Positions 25,738-34,972 of a stretch of DNA of 64,000 nt are shown one piece after another (the first letter of the stretch is position 1; every line of letters begins with the position of its first letter). A program made the translations under genes and the position numbers. This stretch comes from Fructobacillus pseudoficulneus (GTDB taxonomy: Bacteria; Bacillota; Bacilli; Lactobacillales; Lactobacillaceae): positions 1 through 64,000 of the forward strand of contig NZ_FNWS01000002.1 in NCBI RefSeq assembly GCF_900108455.1, read 5' to 3'. The notes beneath the pieces were generated by a model. It searched no databases and was not told the DNA's origin. It saw nothing but the letters and a program-made list of their open reading frames with translations.

Positions 25738-27134
25738 ACTAGCACCTCCTGCTGGTAGGCCAGCGCCGTTCCTTGGTAGGCAATGTGCTGATCAACGATT
25801 TTAACCAAATCCCTGGTTTGATGGGAAACCACCATCACCGTTAGTCCCAAAGTCACTTGCGTTTCCTTAATCAAGCGCAAGACAACCGCGACGGAGGCTT
25901 CATCGAGGCCAGCCAGTGGTTCATCTAAGAACAGCACTTTTGGCGCAATGATCAACATTAAGAGCAGCTGTAGCTTCTTTTGTTGGCCACCAGAAAGTGT
26001 GTAAACCGAACGGTCGGATAAACCAGTCAGATTCAAGTCAGTCAACCAAGCACTTACCCGGTCTTCAGTCCAATAATCCTGTTGCCGGCTGTTTTTGCGA
26101 ACTTGGTTTAGCTCTTCTTCAACCGTGATATTAATGAATTGTTCAGACGCTGATTGGAATAACAAGCCAACTTCTTGATAGTAGCGGCGTTTCTTCCAGT
26201 TTGACACCTCTTTGTCCTGGTAGACCAAAGACCCTTGGTAGTCATGCAAATGTGCCATGGTTTTAAACAGGGACGACTTTCCGACCCCATTCGGGCCGGT
26301 AATCAAGGTTAACTGTCCCTCATAGAGTGACAAAACATCTTGATTTAAAACTAACCGTTCCCCATTTTGTATCCGTAAGTTGTCCATCCGATACAAAGGC
26401 ATGGAGTCTTGCTGGCTGGCCGTGACAATCACCGTTTGCTTTTGATAATCATACTGAGACCAGTCTGCTTTTGCTACCAGCGCAAGCGCCCCATCGACAA
26501 CCTGATAAAAGGCCGTAATCTTATCAAAGTAGCCCGCTGGGTCGTGGTCAGCTACCACAATCCCATAGCCTTCCTGGCTTAACTGCTTTAATAAGACCTG
26601 CAAATCAACTCGCGATTGTTGGTCAATCGCCGCAAAGGGCTCATCCAACAACAAGAAGTCCGCGCCTAAAGCCAAAATTTCGGCTAAAGCCACCTTTTGC
26701 AACTCGCCCCCCGACAAGGTCACAAACGCCCGATCAATAAAATCAGTCAGGCCAACCTTGGCCAAGGACCAAGCAATTTTATCATCAATCTCGCTTGGAC
26801 TTAATTCCAAGTTTTCCAAGGCAAAGATAAATTCCTCACGGACGGTTGGCATGGCAAATTGGTCGTCCGGATTTTGAAAGAGCAACGCCACTTTCTTAGC
26901 CCGGTCATGCGCCGGCATGGCTAAGACATCCGCTTCGTCAATGGTCACTTCACCACTGACTTGGCCACCGTATTGCGGAAACAGGCCAGCCAAGGTTTTT
27001 AGCAAAGTTGATTTACCAGAACCAGAAGGTCCCATCAAGAGCGTTAGTTGGCCAGCTACCAGGTCAAAGTTTAGCTGATCAATAATGGCGTGGTCATGGT
27101 AGGCTACCGTTAAATTCTTGGCAGTCAATGCCAT
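25734..27134 (-). CDS. ykoD: ECF transporter duplicated ATPase, YkoD-like
   Basis: The 466-residue protein holds two ABC ATPase domains in tandem. The first (residues 1-230) has Walker A GPSGSGKST, signature LSGGE and Walker B FLLLDEPFAA. The second (about 240-460) has GPNGVGKSS, LSGGQ and VLFLDEPLAG. Fused ATPases of this kind serve the YkoEDC thiamine/hydroxymethylpyrimidine uptake system. It follows ykoE by 11 bases and overlaps ykoC by 4. The TPP riboswitch upstream of ykoE supports the thiamine link. Confidence 0.92.
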   Translation of the reverse strand: MALTAKNLTVAYHDHAIIDQLNFDLVAGQLTLLMGPSGSGKSTLLKTLAGLFPQYGGQVSGEVTIDEADVLAMPAHDRAKKVALLFQNPDDQFAMPTVREEFIFALENLELSPSEIDDKIAWSLAKVGLTDFIDRAFVTLSGGELQKVALAEILALGADFLLLDEPFAAIDQQSRVDLQVLLKQLSQEGYGIVVADHDPAGYFDKITAFYQVVDGALALVAKADWSQYDYQKQTVIVTASQQDSMPLYRMDNLRIQNGERLVLNQDVLSLYEGQLTLITGPNGVGKSSLFKTMAHLHDYQGSLVYQDKEVSNWKKRRYYQEVGLLFQSASEQFINITVEEELNQVRKNSRQQDYWTEDRVSAWLTDLNLTGLSDRSVYTLSGGQQKKLQLLLMLIIAPKVLFLDEPLAGLDEASVAVVLRLIKETQVTLGLTVMVVSHQTRDLVKIVDQHIAYQGTALAYQQEVLV

Positions 27135-27145
27135 TGGCTGCCTCC

Positions 27146-27703
27146 TTAGTCGTTTGACAAGAGCTTTGACCGGTCAAGCAACTTGGTGATCAAGTAAACC
27201 AAGACACCGGCAAAGAAGAAAATTGATAGGTAACGAACGATGAACAAGGCAATCAACATGCCAAAGTGGTAATGAGCATAACCAGACTTAATCAAGTCCC
27301 AACCGAAAGTCACAACTGTTCCAGTCAAAGTTGATAGCCACAAACCGGCTGACCAGTTCTTATAACCAACCAAGGCAAAACCAAGTTCTGAACCAATTCC
27401 TTGGATAAAGCCAGAAAGCAACGTCCCAACTCCGTAAGAACCACCCAAGAACATTTCACCAGCAGCCCCAAGCATTTCACCAATGAAGCCGGCACCAATC
27501 TTCTTCAACAAATATGAGGCCAATGGTCCAGCCATCATCCAAACACCCAAAGTAATTTCGTTAGCAAAGTTTTGCAAACCAAAGGCTGCTAAACCTGCTG
27601 AGACCAAGTTATAAACTGGATCCATGATCCAGTACACGACTGAAAAAATAATTCCAATCAAGGCCAGTAAAATTACGTTTTGCAATGTCCACTTCTGTTT
27701 CAT
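27146..27703 (-). CDS. ykoE: ECF transporter substrate-binding (S) component, YkoE family
   Basis: The 185-residue protein has about six membrane segments and the YkoE pattern (LGVWMMAGPLASYLLKKIGAGFIGEMLGA near residue 55-85; LGGSYGVGTLLSGFIQGIGSELGFA near 90-112). It captures thiamine or its pyrimidine precursor and works with YkoD and YkoC. I start at the second of two adjacent ATGs (27703), 6 bases after AAAGGAG; the frame stays open further upstream, but that part lies in the riboswitch terminator. TPP represses the operon through the aptamer at 27805-27875. Confidence 0.9.
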   Translation of the reverse strand: MKQKWTLQNVILLALIGIIFSVVYWIMDPVYNLVSAGLAAFGLQNFANEITLGVWMMAGPLASYLLKKIGAGFIGEMLGAAGEMFLGGSYGVGTLLSGFIQGIGSELGFALVGYKNWSAGLWLSTLTGTVVTFGWDLIKSGYAHYHFGMLIALFIVRYLSIFFFAGVLVYLITKLLDRSKLLSND

Positions 27704-27741
27704 CATTCTCTCCTTTGTCTGGTCTGTATCACTTTGGCCAT

Positions 27742-27781
27742 AAAAAAAGCCATTCGCCAGGAGAGAGTCCAACACGAATGG
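27742..27781 (-). terminator. Terminator of the ykoEDC TPP riboswitch
   Basis: On the minus strand CCATTCG/CGAATGG close a hairpin (27750-27781) with an inner GGA/TCC pairing, followed by CTTTTTTTA. It lies between the TPP aptamer and the ykoE start. Confidence 0.8.
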
Positions 27782-27804
27782 TCATGCAAAAAAAAAATTG
27801 TGTG

Positions 27805-27875
27805 GATCTTCCTTCGTCGGTCTTAGCCTAACAGGTTCAATGGGTTTAATCTCAACCAAAATGGTACCCCAGATC
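27805..27875 (-). ncRNA. TPP riboswitch (THI box) of the ykoEDC operon
   Basis: The minus strand shows GGGGTACC, GAGATTAAACCC, TTGAACCTG and GACGAAGGAA, the conserved THI-box blocks. P1 is closed by GATCT/AGATC (27871-27875 with 27805-27809). A run of ten T residues follows at 27788-27797 before the terminator hairpin. Confidence 0.95.
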
Positions 27876-27988
27876 GCTATATTCAATTTAGTACTCTATT
27901 AGCTTACACTGCCATTACAATTTAAGCAAGGATTTTTTAAATAAAAAAACAGATCGAGCAATCTCGACCTGTTAATTTGAACAATTAG

Positions 27989-29329
27989 TTACTTGTTTGC
28001 CTTGGCAACGGCAGCCATTGCAACTGATGAAACGTAGTTGATTGGTTGACCGAAGTTTGGCTGGAAGAAGAAGTCAGTCATTGACAATTGGTCAATGGTC
28101 ATCTTGTTTTCAATGGCCAATGAAACCACGTTAGCGGCCTGTGAAATGTCATGCTTTGACAAGAAGGCGCCACCAACAATGCGACGAGTTCCCTTTTCCC
28201 ATGTCAATGAAGCTTGAACAGGTGTCGTTGTCAACATAAAGTCAGGACGGTAATCCTCTGAGATGGTTACTGATTCAGCTTCAACACCCTTACGAGCAGC
28301 TGATTGTTCTGTCAAACCAGTTGCGGCATAAGCCAATTCATACAATTCAACAGCTGAGGTAGCCTGTGTTCCTTGATAAGCAACCGTTGGCTTGGCAATG
28401 TTCTTACCAACCAAAATTCCTTGACGAACGGCATTGGTTGCCAATGGAATATAGTCCATCTTTTGCGTTGGATTGTAGAAGACTGTGGCTGAATCACCAG
28501 CAGCATAAACATCCTTCACTGATGTTTCCATGTATTCGTTAACCTTGATGGCCCCATTTGGCAACATGTCCACTTGGTCCTTAAACAAGGCAGTGTTAGG
28601 CAAGAAACCAATTCCCAAGATGGCAATATCAGCTTCGTATTCACCCTTATCAGTTGTGACCTTGATACCGTCAGCAGTATCTTCAAAGCCAGAAACCATC
28701 TGACCCAAAGCCAACTTGACACCGTGGTCTTCATAAGCCTTTTGGAAGACTGATGAGAATTCAAAAGCAGTGTTGTTAGCCAAGACACGGTCCAATCCAT
28801 CAATCAAAGTAACTTCCTTGTCGTTGACTGACAATTGTTCTGCCAATTCGGCTCCAATATAACCGGCACCGATTACGATAATGCGCTTAACTTTTTCAGT
28901 AATACCCTTCAAAGCATTGGCGTTGTCCCAAGTCTTTGAATCGTAAACCTTGTCTGAATCAATTCCAGGAATCCGTGGCTTGATGGCCCGTGATCCGGTC
29001 GTAATTACGACCTTGTCAAATGTTTCTTCGGATTCAGCCCCTGATTCCAAGTCCTTGATTTTCAAAGTTTTGCCAGCCAAATCAGCGTCTTCTACCAAAG
29101 TTGACATGTGCATAGTGATGCCCTGCTTAGCCATTGACTCTGGTGATTCATAAAACATCTTATCTGTTGATGAAACGTTGTCACCAATCCAAAGTGCAAT
29201 TCCACAAGACAAGAAAGAAACCGTCTTGTTCTTCTCGTATACGTGAACCTCAGCGTCTGGATTGTCCGCCTTAATCTGCTTAGCGGCGAATACACCGGCG
29301 TGTGTTGACCCGATAACTGCAACTTTCAT
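27989..29329 (-). CDS. nox: NADH oxidase / FAD-dependent CoA-disulfide-reductase family protein
   Basis: The 446-residue flavoprotein starts with an FAD-binding VIGSTHAGVFAAKQ motif and has the redox-active Cys in SFLSCGIALWIG near residue 42, as in water-forming NADH oxidases. A second Rossmann motif IVIGAGYIGAELAEQL near 150 binds NADH, and YAAGDSATVFYNP near 275 binds FAD. The C-terminal dimerisation domain is complete. In heterofermentative lactic acid bacteria this enzyme regenerates NAD+ with oxygen. The related NADH peroxidase and CoA-disulfide reductase share these motifs, so the exact activity is inferred. Confidence 0.9.
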   Translation of the reverse strand: MKVAVIGSTHAGVFAAKQIKADNPDAEVHVYEKNKTVSFLSCGIALWIGDNVSSTDKMFYESPESMAKQGITMHMSTLVEDADLAGKTLKIKDLESGAESEETFDKVVITTGSRAIKPRIPGIDSDKVYDSKTWDNANALKGITEKVKRIIVIGAGYIGAELAEQLSVNDKEVTLIDGLDRVLANNTAFEFSSVFQKAYEDHGVKLALGQMVSGFEDTADGIKVTTDKGEYEADIAILGIGFLPNTALFKDQVDMLPNGAIKVNEYMETSVKDVYAAGDSATVFYNPTQKMDYIPLATNAVRQGILVGKNIAKPTVAYQGTQATSAVELYELAYAATGLTEQSAARKGVEAESVTISEDYRPDFMLTTTPVQASLTWEKGTRRIVGGAFLSKHDISQAANVVSLAIENKMTIDQLSMTDFFFQPNFGQPINYVSSVAMAAVAKANK

Positions 29330-29499
29330 TCTGTTGCCTCCTAAATCTAGCTATGTGAAATTTGTAATTTAATCTTAACAAACAAGTTGTAATTTGTCAA
29401 ATAAAACGCAACATTGGCTGACAAATTTACAAAAAATACAAGAATCCGGCCTGATTATACGAAAAACAAAAAGACAATTTCAAACAAGACTTTTAAGTA

Positions 29500-29533
29500 A
29501 CAAAAAAACACACTCTGTCGAGTGTGTTTTTTA
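29500..29533. terminator. Bidirectional terminator after the HU gene
   Basis: A hairpin AAAACACACTC-TGTC-GAGTGTGTTTT flanked by A- and T-runs lies just after the HU stop on the minus strand. Confidence 0.85.
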
Positions 29534-29543
29534 TAAGGTCTGC

Positions 29544-29819
29544 TTACTTAACAGCATCCTTCAATGCCTTACCAGGCTTGAATGCAGGAACCTTTGATGC
29601 AGGAATTTGGATTTCTTCCTTAGTTTGTGGGTTGCGTCCCTTACGAGCTGCACGTTGGCGAACTTCGAAGTTACCAAAGCCAATCAATTGAACCTTTTCA
29701 CCCTTCTTCAAGGCGTCTTCAATTGATGACAAAACTGCAGCAACAGCCTTATCAGCATCCTTCTTAGTTAAACCAGTCTTCATTGCAACTGAATCGATCA
29801 ATTCTTGCTTATTTGCCAT
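29544..29819 (-). CDS. hup: DNA-binding protein HU
   Basis: The 91-residue protein equals the usual HU length: [26 protein letters not shown] forms the dimer helices, [21 protein letters not shown] near residue 45-66 is the beta-arm with the conserved Pro, and [11 protein letters not shown] ends it. I start at ATG 29819, which has AGGAGAAAAGGA upstream. It bends and compacts DNA as a dimer. A promoter with an extended -10 lies about 95 bases upstream. The gene precedes der in the chromosome, a common order in this group. Confidence 0.97.
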   Translation of the reverse strand: MANKQELIDSVAMKTGLTKKDADKAVAAVLSSIEDALKKGEKVQLIGFGNFEVRQRAARKGRNPQTKEEIQIPASKVPAFKPGKALKDAVK

Positions 29820-29913
29820 TCCTTTTCTCCTCACAAAAAAATAATTTAGAATACTAACAACGTGACAATCGTTGATAGCCTGGGAACGCTACCGAAGCAA
29901 CTTCCATAAGGAT

Positions 29914-29922
29914 AGAATAGCA
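29914..29922 (-). promoter_or_regulatory. Extended -10 promoter of the HU gene
   Basis: The minus strand reads TGC TATTCT (-10 at 29914-29919). No good -35 is visible. The leader contains the hairpin GGAAGTTGC...GCGTTCCC-like repeat near 29881-29907. Confidence 0.45.
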
Positions 29923-30033
29923 CAAGTGCCTACAAATGTGTAGTAAAATCCAGGAATAATTGCGATAAATGCCTGTTTCCGGACGTTTCTGGGCTATTTT
30001 GCCAAGATTATCCCCACTTTTGCTCTAAAAAGA

Positions 30034-31344
30034 TTACTTTCGTTGCCGAATAATCAACTTGATTGGCGTCCCAGAAAAATCAAAGGCTGAGCGAATTTGG
30101 TTTTCTAAGAAACGTTGATACGAGAAATGCATTAATTCAACATCGTTCACAAAGACAACGATGGTTGGTGGTTCAATGGCCACTTGGGTCGCATAATAAA
30201 CCCGTAAACGGCGCCCATTATCAGATGGTGCTGGATTGGTAGCCAAGGCATCCATCAAAACATCGTTCAACGTTGACGATGAGACCCGCTTTTTGTGATT
30301 ATCGTTAACCGCCAAAATTAAATCAGGCAAACGGTCTAAGCGCTGTCCAGTCTTAGCTGAAACAAAGACAATTGGTGCATAGTCCAAGAACTTGAATTCA
30401 TCACGAATCAGGTTCTCAAAGTCCGTCATGGTATGCGTATCCTTTTCAATCGCATCCCACTTATTGACCACAATTACCAGGGCCTTACCAGCCTCATGCG
30501 CATAACCGGCCACATGCTTGTCTTGTTCGCGAATTCCGGTTTCTGCGTCCAAAACCATTAAAACAACTTCTGATTCGTCTATGGCCTTCATAGCCCGCAT
30601 CACGGAATATTTCTCAGTATTCTCATAGACCTTACCACGCTTACGGATTCCGGCCGTATCGACCATCACGAATTCATCACCTTCAGCAGTAATAAAGCGG
30701 GTATCGATGGCATCACGCGTTGTTCCCTCGATGTTAGAGACAATCATCCGGTCTTCGCCCAAGATGGCGTTCACGATTGACGACTTTCCAACATTTGGTC
30801 GGCCAATAATTGAGAAACGAACCGCATCATCTTCCTGTTCGGCGGCTTCATCTGGGAAGTTCTTGACGATTTCGTCTAAGACATCACCCAAACCAATTCC
30901 GTGTGAACCAGAAACTGGGTAAGGATCGCCCATTCCAAGGGCGTAGAAGTCATAGATATCTGCCCGCATTTCTGGGTTATCGACCTTGTTAACGGCCAAA
31001 ACCACTGGCTTATCAGAGCCATACAAGAGGTTAGCAACCGCTTGGTCATCGGCTGTTAAGCCTTCCCGACCAGAAACAACCATCAAAATAACATCGGCTT
31101 CATCAATGGCTAATTCAACTTGCGCACGGATTTCGGTCAAAAATGGGGCATTCCCCATTTCCAATCCACCAGTATCAATAACCCGGAAATCATAATTGAG
31201 CCAATCAGCTCGTGCATACAAGCGGTCACGGGTAACCCCTGGCATATCCTCAACAATGGCGATACGATCGCCTACAATGCGGTTAAATAAAGTTGACTTT
31301 CCAACATTTGGTCGGCCAACAACGGCTACAATCGGTGCTGCCAT
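30034..31344 (-). CDS. der: Ribosome-assembly GTPase Der (EngA)
   Basis: The 436-residue protein has two tandem GTPase domains and a C-terminal KH-like domain, the Der hallmark. Domain 1: [17 protein letters not shown]. Domain 2 from about residue 175: [18 protein letters not shown] and NKWD. The KH-like end begins near 350 ([14 protein letters not shown]). It helps mature the 50S subunit. I start at ATG 31344, 7 bases from AGGAG; the adjacent ATG 31347 is possible. It lies 56 bases after rpsA, so the two may be cotranscribed. Confidence 0.97.
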   Translation of the reverse strand: MAAPIVAVVGRPNVGKSTLFNRIVGDRIAIVEDMPGVTRDRLYARADWLNYDFRVIDTGGLEMGNAPFLTEIRAQVELAIDEADVILMVVSGREGLTADDQAVANLLYGSDKPVVLAVNKVDNPEMRADIYDFYALGMGDPYPVSGSHGIGLGDVLDEIVKNFPDEAAEQEDDAVRFSIIGRPNVGKSSIVNAILGEDRMIVSNIEGTTRDAIDTRFITAEGDEFVMVDTAGIRKRGKVYENTEKYSVMRAMKAIDESEVVLMVLDAETGIREQDKHVAGYAHEAGKALVIVVNKWDAIEKDTHTMTDFENLIRDEFKFLDYAPIVFVSAKTGQRLDRLPDLILAVNDNHKKRVSSSTLNDVLMDALATNPAPSDNGRRLRVYYATQVAIEPPTIVVFVNDVELMHFSYQRFLENQIRSAFDFSGTPIKLIIRQRK

Positions 31345-31400
31345 CATCCCGCTCCTTTCCAATAAAAAAAGACTGGAAAACCAGCCTTCTTAATTCAATC

Positions 31401-32591
31401 TTACAACTTGTCGCCGAAGATGTCGCCCAAAGTAGCGGCACCTTCATCGTCTTGTTGGAAGGCTGCCATGTCAGCACGTGAAGCACCACGGTTATCTTCG
31501 TGATCTTCATGATGGTTGGCTGGCTTTTCTTCCAAAGCCTTCATTGACAATGAGATACGTTCTTCTGCTGGCTTAACATCCAACACTTGAACCTTCACCT
31601 TGTCACCAGACTTCAAAACGTCGGCTGGGTTTTCAACACGCTTGTGTGAAATTTGTGAAACGTGAACCAATCCTTCGATACCAGGGAAGATTTCAACGAA
31701 TGCTCCAAAGTCCTTGACGCGCTTAACAGTTCCTTCAAGAACTGTACCAGCTGGGGCCTTTTCTGCAACTTCATCCCAAGGACCTGGCTGGGTAGCCTTG
31801 ATTGAAAGTGAGATACGTCCACGATCAGTATCCAAAGCCAAAATCTTAACGTTAACCTTGTCACCCTTTGACAAAACGTCTGATGGGTTCTTAACACGGT
31901 CATGTGAGATTTCAGAAACGTGAACCAATCCGTCCACGCCGCCCAAGTCAACGAAAGCACCGAAGTCAGTCAAACGAGCAACAGTTCCTTCAACAACTTC
32001 GCCAACTGCCAAACGGCTGAAGGCTTCTGCCAACTTTTCTGCACGTTCTTGTGCAGCAACGGCCTTACGTGACAAAATCAAACGAGCCTTGGCTGGATCG
32101 ATTTCAATCACTTCTGCCTTAATGTCTTGACCCTTGAATTGGTTCAAGTCTGAAACGAAGCGTTCTGCAACCATTGATGCAGGTACAAAACCACGGATGC
32201 CGGCAACATCAACAATCAAACCACCACGAACGGCGTTGATAACCTTAGCGTCAACAACATCACCTTCGTTAAATGACAATGATTCCCATGCCTTTCGGGC
32301 TTCCAAGCGCTTCTTTGACAACAAGTAAGCTACGCCTTCCTTGTCGCTTGTAACGTTTGAAACTACAACAGTTTCAATAGTGTCGCCGACTTTCAAGTCG
32401 TCTGCCAAGTTAACGCTACGATCGTCAGAGTACTCACGTGCTGGCACAACTCCTTCTTCACCGGTATGAAGACCGATAACTGCTTGGTTATCGTTGTCGA
32501 TTGCTAGAACTTCTCCAGTTACGACATCCCCTACCTTAATTTGGTCAGCACTTTCCAGAGCTGCTAATAATTCGCTGTTAGTATCACTCAT
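31401..32591 (-). CDS. rpsA: 30S ribosomal protein S1 homologue
   Basis: The 396-residue protein has four S1 RNA-binding domains (starting near residues 18, 103, 190 and 275); the last two show the classic GAFVDLGGVDGLVHVSEIS and GAFVEIFPGIEGLVHVSQIS lines. Firmicute S1 proteins with four domains are usual, compared with six in E. coli. The C-terminal tail is acidic and His-rich (NHHEDHEDN). It binds mRNA and ribosomes. The ribosome site AGGAGG is strong. It is downstream of cmk. Confidence 0.95.
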   Translation of the reverse strand: MSDTNSELLAALESADQIKVGDVVTGEVLAIDNDNQAVIGLHTGEEGVVPAREYSDDRSVNLADDLKVGDTIETVVVSNVTSDKEGVAYLLSKKRLEARKAWESLSFNEGDVVDAKVINAVRGGLIVDVAGIRGFVPASMVAERFVSDLNQFKGQDIKAEVIEIDPAKARLILSRKAVAAQERAEKLAEAFSRLAVGEVVEGTVARLTDFGAFVDLGGVDGLVHVSEISHDRVKNPSDVLSKGDKVNVKILALDTDRGRISLSIKATQPGPWDEVAEKAPAGTVLEGTVKRVKDFGAFVEIFPGIEGLVHVSQISHKRVENPADVLKSGDKVKVQVLDVKPAEERISLSMKALEEKPANHHEDHEDNRGASRADMAAFQQDDEGAATLGDIFGDKL

Positions 32592-32645
32592 GACGTCAAA
32601 CGTCCTCCTACAATTTACACTTATAAGGGTATTTTATCAGAGAAA

Positions 32646-32660
32646 CTAGGATTTTCCTAG
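32646..32660. repeat. Perfect palindrome upstream of rpsA
   Basis: CTAGGA-TTT-TCCTAG, a 6-bp inverted repeat with a 3-base spacer, lies just upstream of a TAAAAT -10-like element (minus strand, near 32633). It could be an operator or RNA hairpin of the rpsA leader; nothing more can be said. The rest of the 32592-32780 gap holds no gene. Confidence 0.4.
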
Positions 32661-32780
32661 CCCCTAAGTTAAAAAACTGAACAAAGTACTGAATAATTTT
32701 AATCTAAGCCGAAAAAAACTGTACAAAATCGGTCTACCCTATAAATTCTATTTTAACAGATTTTAATTAAAAAAGAAAAA

Positions 32781-32799
32781 GACCACCTTACTGGTGATC
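32781..32799 (-). terminator. Terminator overlapping the cmk stop codon
   Basis: On the minus strand GATCACC/GGTGGTC form a stem around the cmk TAA stop (32788-32790), followed by TTTTTCTTTTTT. The left arm is coding. Confidence 0.75.
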
Positions 32800-33465
32800 T
32801 TCAATAATTGTTTTAATTGTTGCCACAACCTGATCAATATTTTGACCAGTCGTATCCACAGTGATGGCATCATCCGCCTTGGTCAAGGGTGAAATTTCGC
32901 GGTGTGAATCTTTATAATCACGGGCTTCAATTTCTTCCTTCAACGTTTCCAGGTCAACCTTCATGCCCTTTTGTACGTTTTCCTTGTAACGGCGCTCTGC
33001 CCGTTCTTCAACCGAAGCAATCAAAAAGATTTTAACTTGGGCGTCAGGCAAAACCGTTGTTCCAATATCACGACCATCCATAATCACTGGCTGCTCAGCA
33101 GTCAAGGCCCGCTGACGGTTAACTAAGTCACTCCGCACTGCCGCATAGGATGAGACCAAAGAAACATTATTGGTGATTTCAGTCGAACGGATATCCTCCG
33201 TGACCTCTACACCATTTAACAAAACGTGTTGGACAGGTTCGCCCGGCAAGAACTGAATCTTAATTTCAGGTAATAAGGCTGTGATTCCTGCTTCGTCCTC
33301 ATAAGCTAAACCAGCATTTTTGGCCGCTAAAGTGATAGCACGGTACATCGCACCAGTGTCCACGTAGACATACTTTAAATCTGTTGCCAAAATTTTAGCA
33401 ATCGTGGACTTTCCTGCCGAGGCAGGGCCATCAATTGCGACTTGAAAATGTGCGGGTTTTACCAT
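32788..33465 (-). CDS. cmk: Cytidylate kinase
   Basis: The 225-residue P-loop kinase starts [16 protein letters not shown], followed by [13 protein letters not shown] near residue 35, [15 protein letters not shown] near 91 in the CMP-binding insert, [14 protein letters not shown] near 128 and a LID-like [10 protein letters not shown] near 158. It phosphorylates CMP and dCMP. Its position just upstream of rpsA is conserved in many bacteria. Confidence 0.97.
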   Translation of the reverse strand: MVKPAHFQVAIDGPASAGKSTIAKILATDLKYVYVDTGAMYRAITLAAKNAGLAYEDEAGITALLPEIKIQFLPGEPVQHVLLNGVEVTEDIRSTEITNNVSLVSSYAAVRSDLVNRQRALTAEQPVIMDGRDIGTTVLPDAQVKIFLIASVEERAERRYKENVQKGMKVDLETLKEEIEARDYKDSHREISPLTKADDAITVDTTGQNIDQVVATIKTIIEDHQ

Positions 33466-33486
33466 GAGGATGAAACTTCCTATTCC

Positions 33487-33993
33487 TTATTTAATCTTCA
33501 ACGACTGTCCGGCATACTGTGTATAGTTTTGTGCCGTAACACCCGGATTTAAGTTATAAATCTGGTCGGCAGTAGTGCCATGTGTCACCGCAAAGTTATA
33601 CAAAGTTTGGCCGGTAGCCAAGACAGCCGTGTTGGCTGATGCAGCTTGTGATGCCGCTTGGTCGTCACTGCTTTGTTGTGCCTGTGACGTTGCTGATTGG
33701 CTTTGTGAGCTAGCAGCTGACTGGCTTTGACTCGTTGCCGTTGCCGATGAGCTACTTGATGCTGCTGATGAGGATGATGACGTTGCGCTAGTTGTTGTCT
33801 TAGTCATCTTTGGTGCATTTTTCATCAGTCCATATACTGGTGCTGACGCTAACAAGAAAAGCGAAAGTAAGACCAAAATAACCACTAAACCACCGTGATT
33901 CTTGGCATTGGTGTTTTTCTTTGGATGTCCCTGCTGTGCCTCTTCAACATGACGTTGACGACGCGACATTGTCGGTACTGCTTGATCATTCAT
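33487..33993 (-). CDS. LysM-domain membrane protein
   Basis: The 168-residue protein has a basic cytoplasmic N-terminus, one transmembrane segment (GGLVVILVLLSLFLLASAPVYG, here residue about 37-57), a long Ser/Ala/Gln low-complexity linker (about 70-115) and a C-terminal LysM domain (TLYNFAVTHGTTADQIYNLNP, split, ending GQSLKIK). LysM binds peptidoglycan, so this looks like a type II membrane protein reaching into the cell wall. I start at ATG 33993 with GGGAGG upstream. It lies 21 bases before cmk, so they are probably cotranscribed. The linker is the type seen in Lactobacillaceae wall proteins. Confidence 0.88.
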   Translation of the reverse strand: MNDQAVPTMSRRQRHVEEAQQGHPKKNTNAKNHGGLVVILVLLSLFLLASAPVYGLMKNAPKMTKTTTSATSSSSSAASSSSSATATSQSQSAASSQSQSATSQAQQSSDDQAASQAASANTAVLATGQTLYNFAVTHGTTADQIYNLNPGVTAQNYTQYAGQSLKIK

Positions 33994-34067
33994 TTTCAAG
34001 ACCTCCCATTTATTCCTTCATAAATCCAGTCTAACACGGAAGTTCATTTGAAAATGATAACCTTTTC

Positions 34068-34649
34068 TTAAGAGCGAAAGCTTTTCTTAAAAGGTTTCAA
34101 GACAGCAACGACAATTGCCGAGACAACAAACCAAATTACACCTTCAAGCAAGTTGAATGGAACAACCATCCCCCACAAGTATACCTTAATGCCAATGAAC
34201 TTCGCGATATCAAAGTTAGCAAAGCGGGCATACAGCGGAATTGCCCAAACAATGTTCACTAGGTAGGCCATAATGGTCATTGCAACTGAAGCGACAGCCA
34301 CCGACACCGTTTGCCACAGCCACTTTGGCCATTTGATTTCAACTTTTTGCATTCCTGCAATGAAAAAGATGAAAGTCAAGCCAATGAGCAAGTTGACTGG
34401 CAAACCAATGTAAGTGTTCACTCCTTCGTTAAAGAGCAACAGCTTCAAGACCGTCCGAATCAGCAAGACATAAGTCGCTGAAGACAGGCCCAGCCACTCC
34501 AAAGCTAGAAAAGCCGGAACGATTGAAAAATCAATTTTCAAAAACGAGGCGCTTGGGATAATTACTACCTGTGGAAAGATGGTTAAAGCAAATGAAATTG
34601 CGCTTAACACAGCAACTAGGGTGAGTTTTTTAGTAGTGTTTCGTGTCAT
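34068..34649 (-). CDS. ribU: Riboflavin ECF transporter S component RibU
   Basis: The 193-residue membrane protein has six hydrophobic segments and an N-terminal LVAVLSAISFALTIF segment typical of ECF S components, with the RibU-like KIDFSIVPAFLALEWLGL stretch near residue 38. The FMN riboswitch upstream identifies the vitamin. It would use a shared EcfA/EcfT module encoded elsewhere. AAAGGAG precedes ATG 34649. Confidence 0.93.
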   Translation of the reverse strand: MTRNTTKKLTLVAVLSAISFALTIFPQVVIIPSASFLKIDFSIVPAFLALEWLGLSSATYVLLIRTVLKLLLFNEGVNTYIGLPVNLLIGLTFIFFIAGMQKVEIKWPKWLWQTVSVAVASVAMTIMAYLVNIVWAIPLYARFANFDIAKFIGIKVYLWGMVVPFNLLEGVIWFVVSAIVVAVLKPFKKSFRS

Positions 34650-34666
34650 TTTCCACTCCTTTGGCC

Positions 34667-34705
34667 TAAAAAAAGGCCCTACTTCACCCGGGGTAAAATA
34701 AAGGC
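34667..34705 (-). terminator. Terminator of the ribU FMN riboswitch
   Basis: On the minus strand a 12-bp stem with several G-T pairs (CTTTATTTTACC/GGTGAAGTAGGG) is followed by CCTTTTTTTAGG. It lies between the FMN aptamer and the ribU start. Confidence 0.8.
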
Positions 34706-34728
34706 CAGCTCAAAAAGGACTGTCTTTA

Positions 34729-34856
34729 AACTTCTTTATACCCGACTTTACGGTCGGCTTTGGATTTTAACCAAATCAACTGCTTGCGCAGGTCGCGGGC
34801 TCGTTAGCATCGTGCTACTTCACCGCCGGTTGGGACTTTCACCCGACCCCGAAGTT
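34729..34856 (-). ncRNA. FMN riboswitch (RFN element) upstream of ribU
   Basis: The minus strand carries the RFN blocks in order: CTTCGGGG, GGGTGAAAGTCCC, ACCGGCGGTGA, AGCCCGCGA, TTTGGTTAAAATCC and GCCGACCGTAAAGTC. AACTTC/GAAGTT close P1 (34851-34856 with 34729-34734). FMN binding should promote the downstream terminator. Confidence 0.97.
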
Positions 34857-34881
34857 ATTATTTTATTTTGAAACAAGAATT

Positions 34882-34910
34882 AGTATAGCATAGGTCAAAA
34901 AGCTTGCCAA
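34882..34910 (-). promoter_or_regulatory. Promoter of ribU
   Basis: On the minus strand TTGGCA (34905-34910) and TATACT (34882-34887) have a 17-base spacer and an extended TGC. The start falls just before the FMN aptamer. Confidence 0.75.
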
Positions 34911-34911
34911 T

Positions 34912-34938
34912 AAAAAAACAAGTAATTGCTTACTTGTT
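34912..34938 (-). terminator. Terminator after rluB
   Basis: On the minus strand ACAAGTAA-GCAA-TTACTTGT is followed by TTTTTT. It ends the scpA-scpB-rluB transcript before the ribU promoter. Confidence 0.85.
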
Positions 34939-34972
34939 CATTAAAAATTCTTTATTTGAACCGACAAATTGA

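Noticed and set aside
27704-27775. Upstream extension of the YkoE reading frame by 24 codons
   Set aside because: It overlaps the riboswitch terminator and has no ribosome site, while a good site precedes the ATG at 27703.
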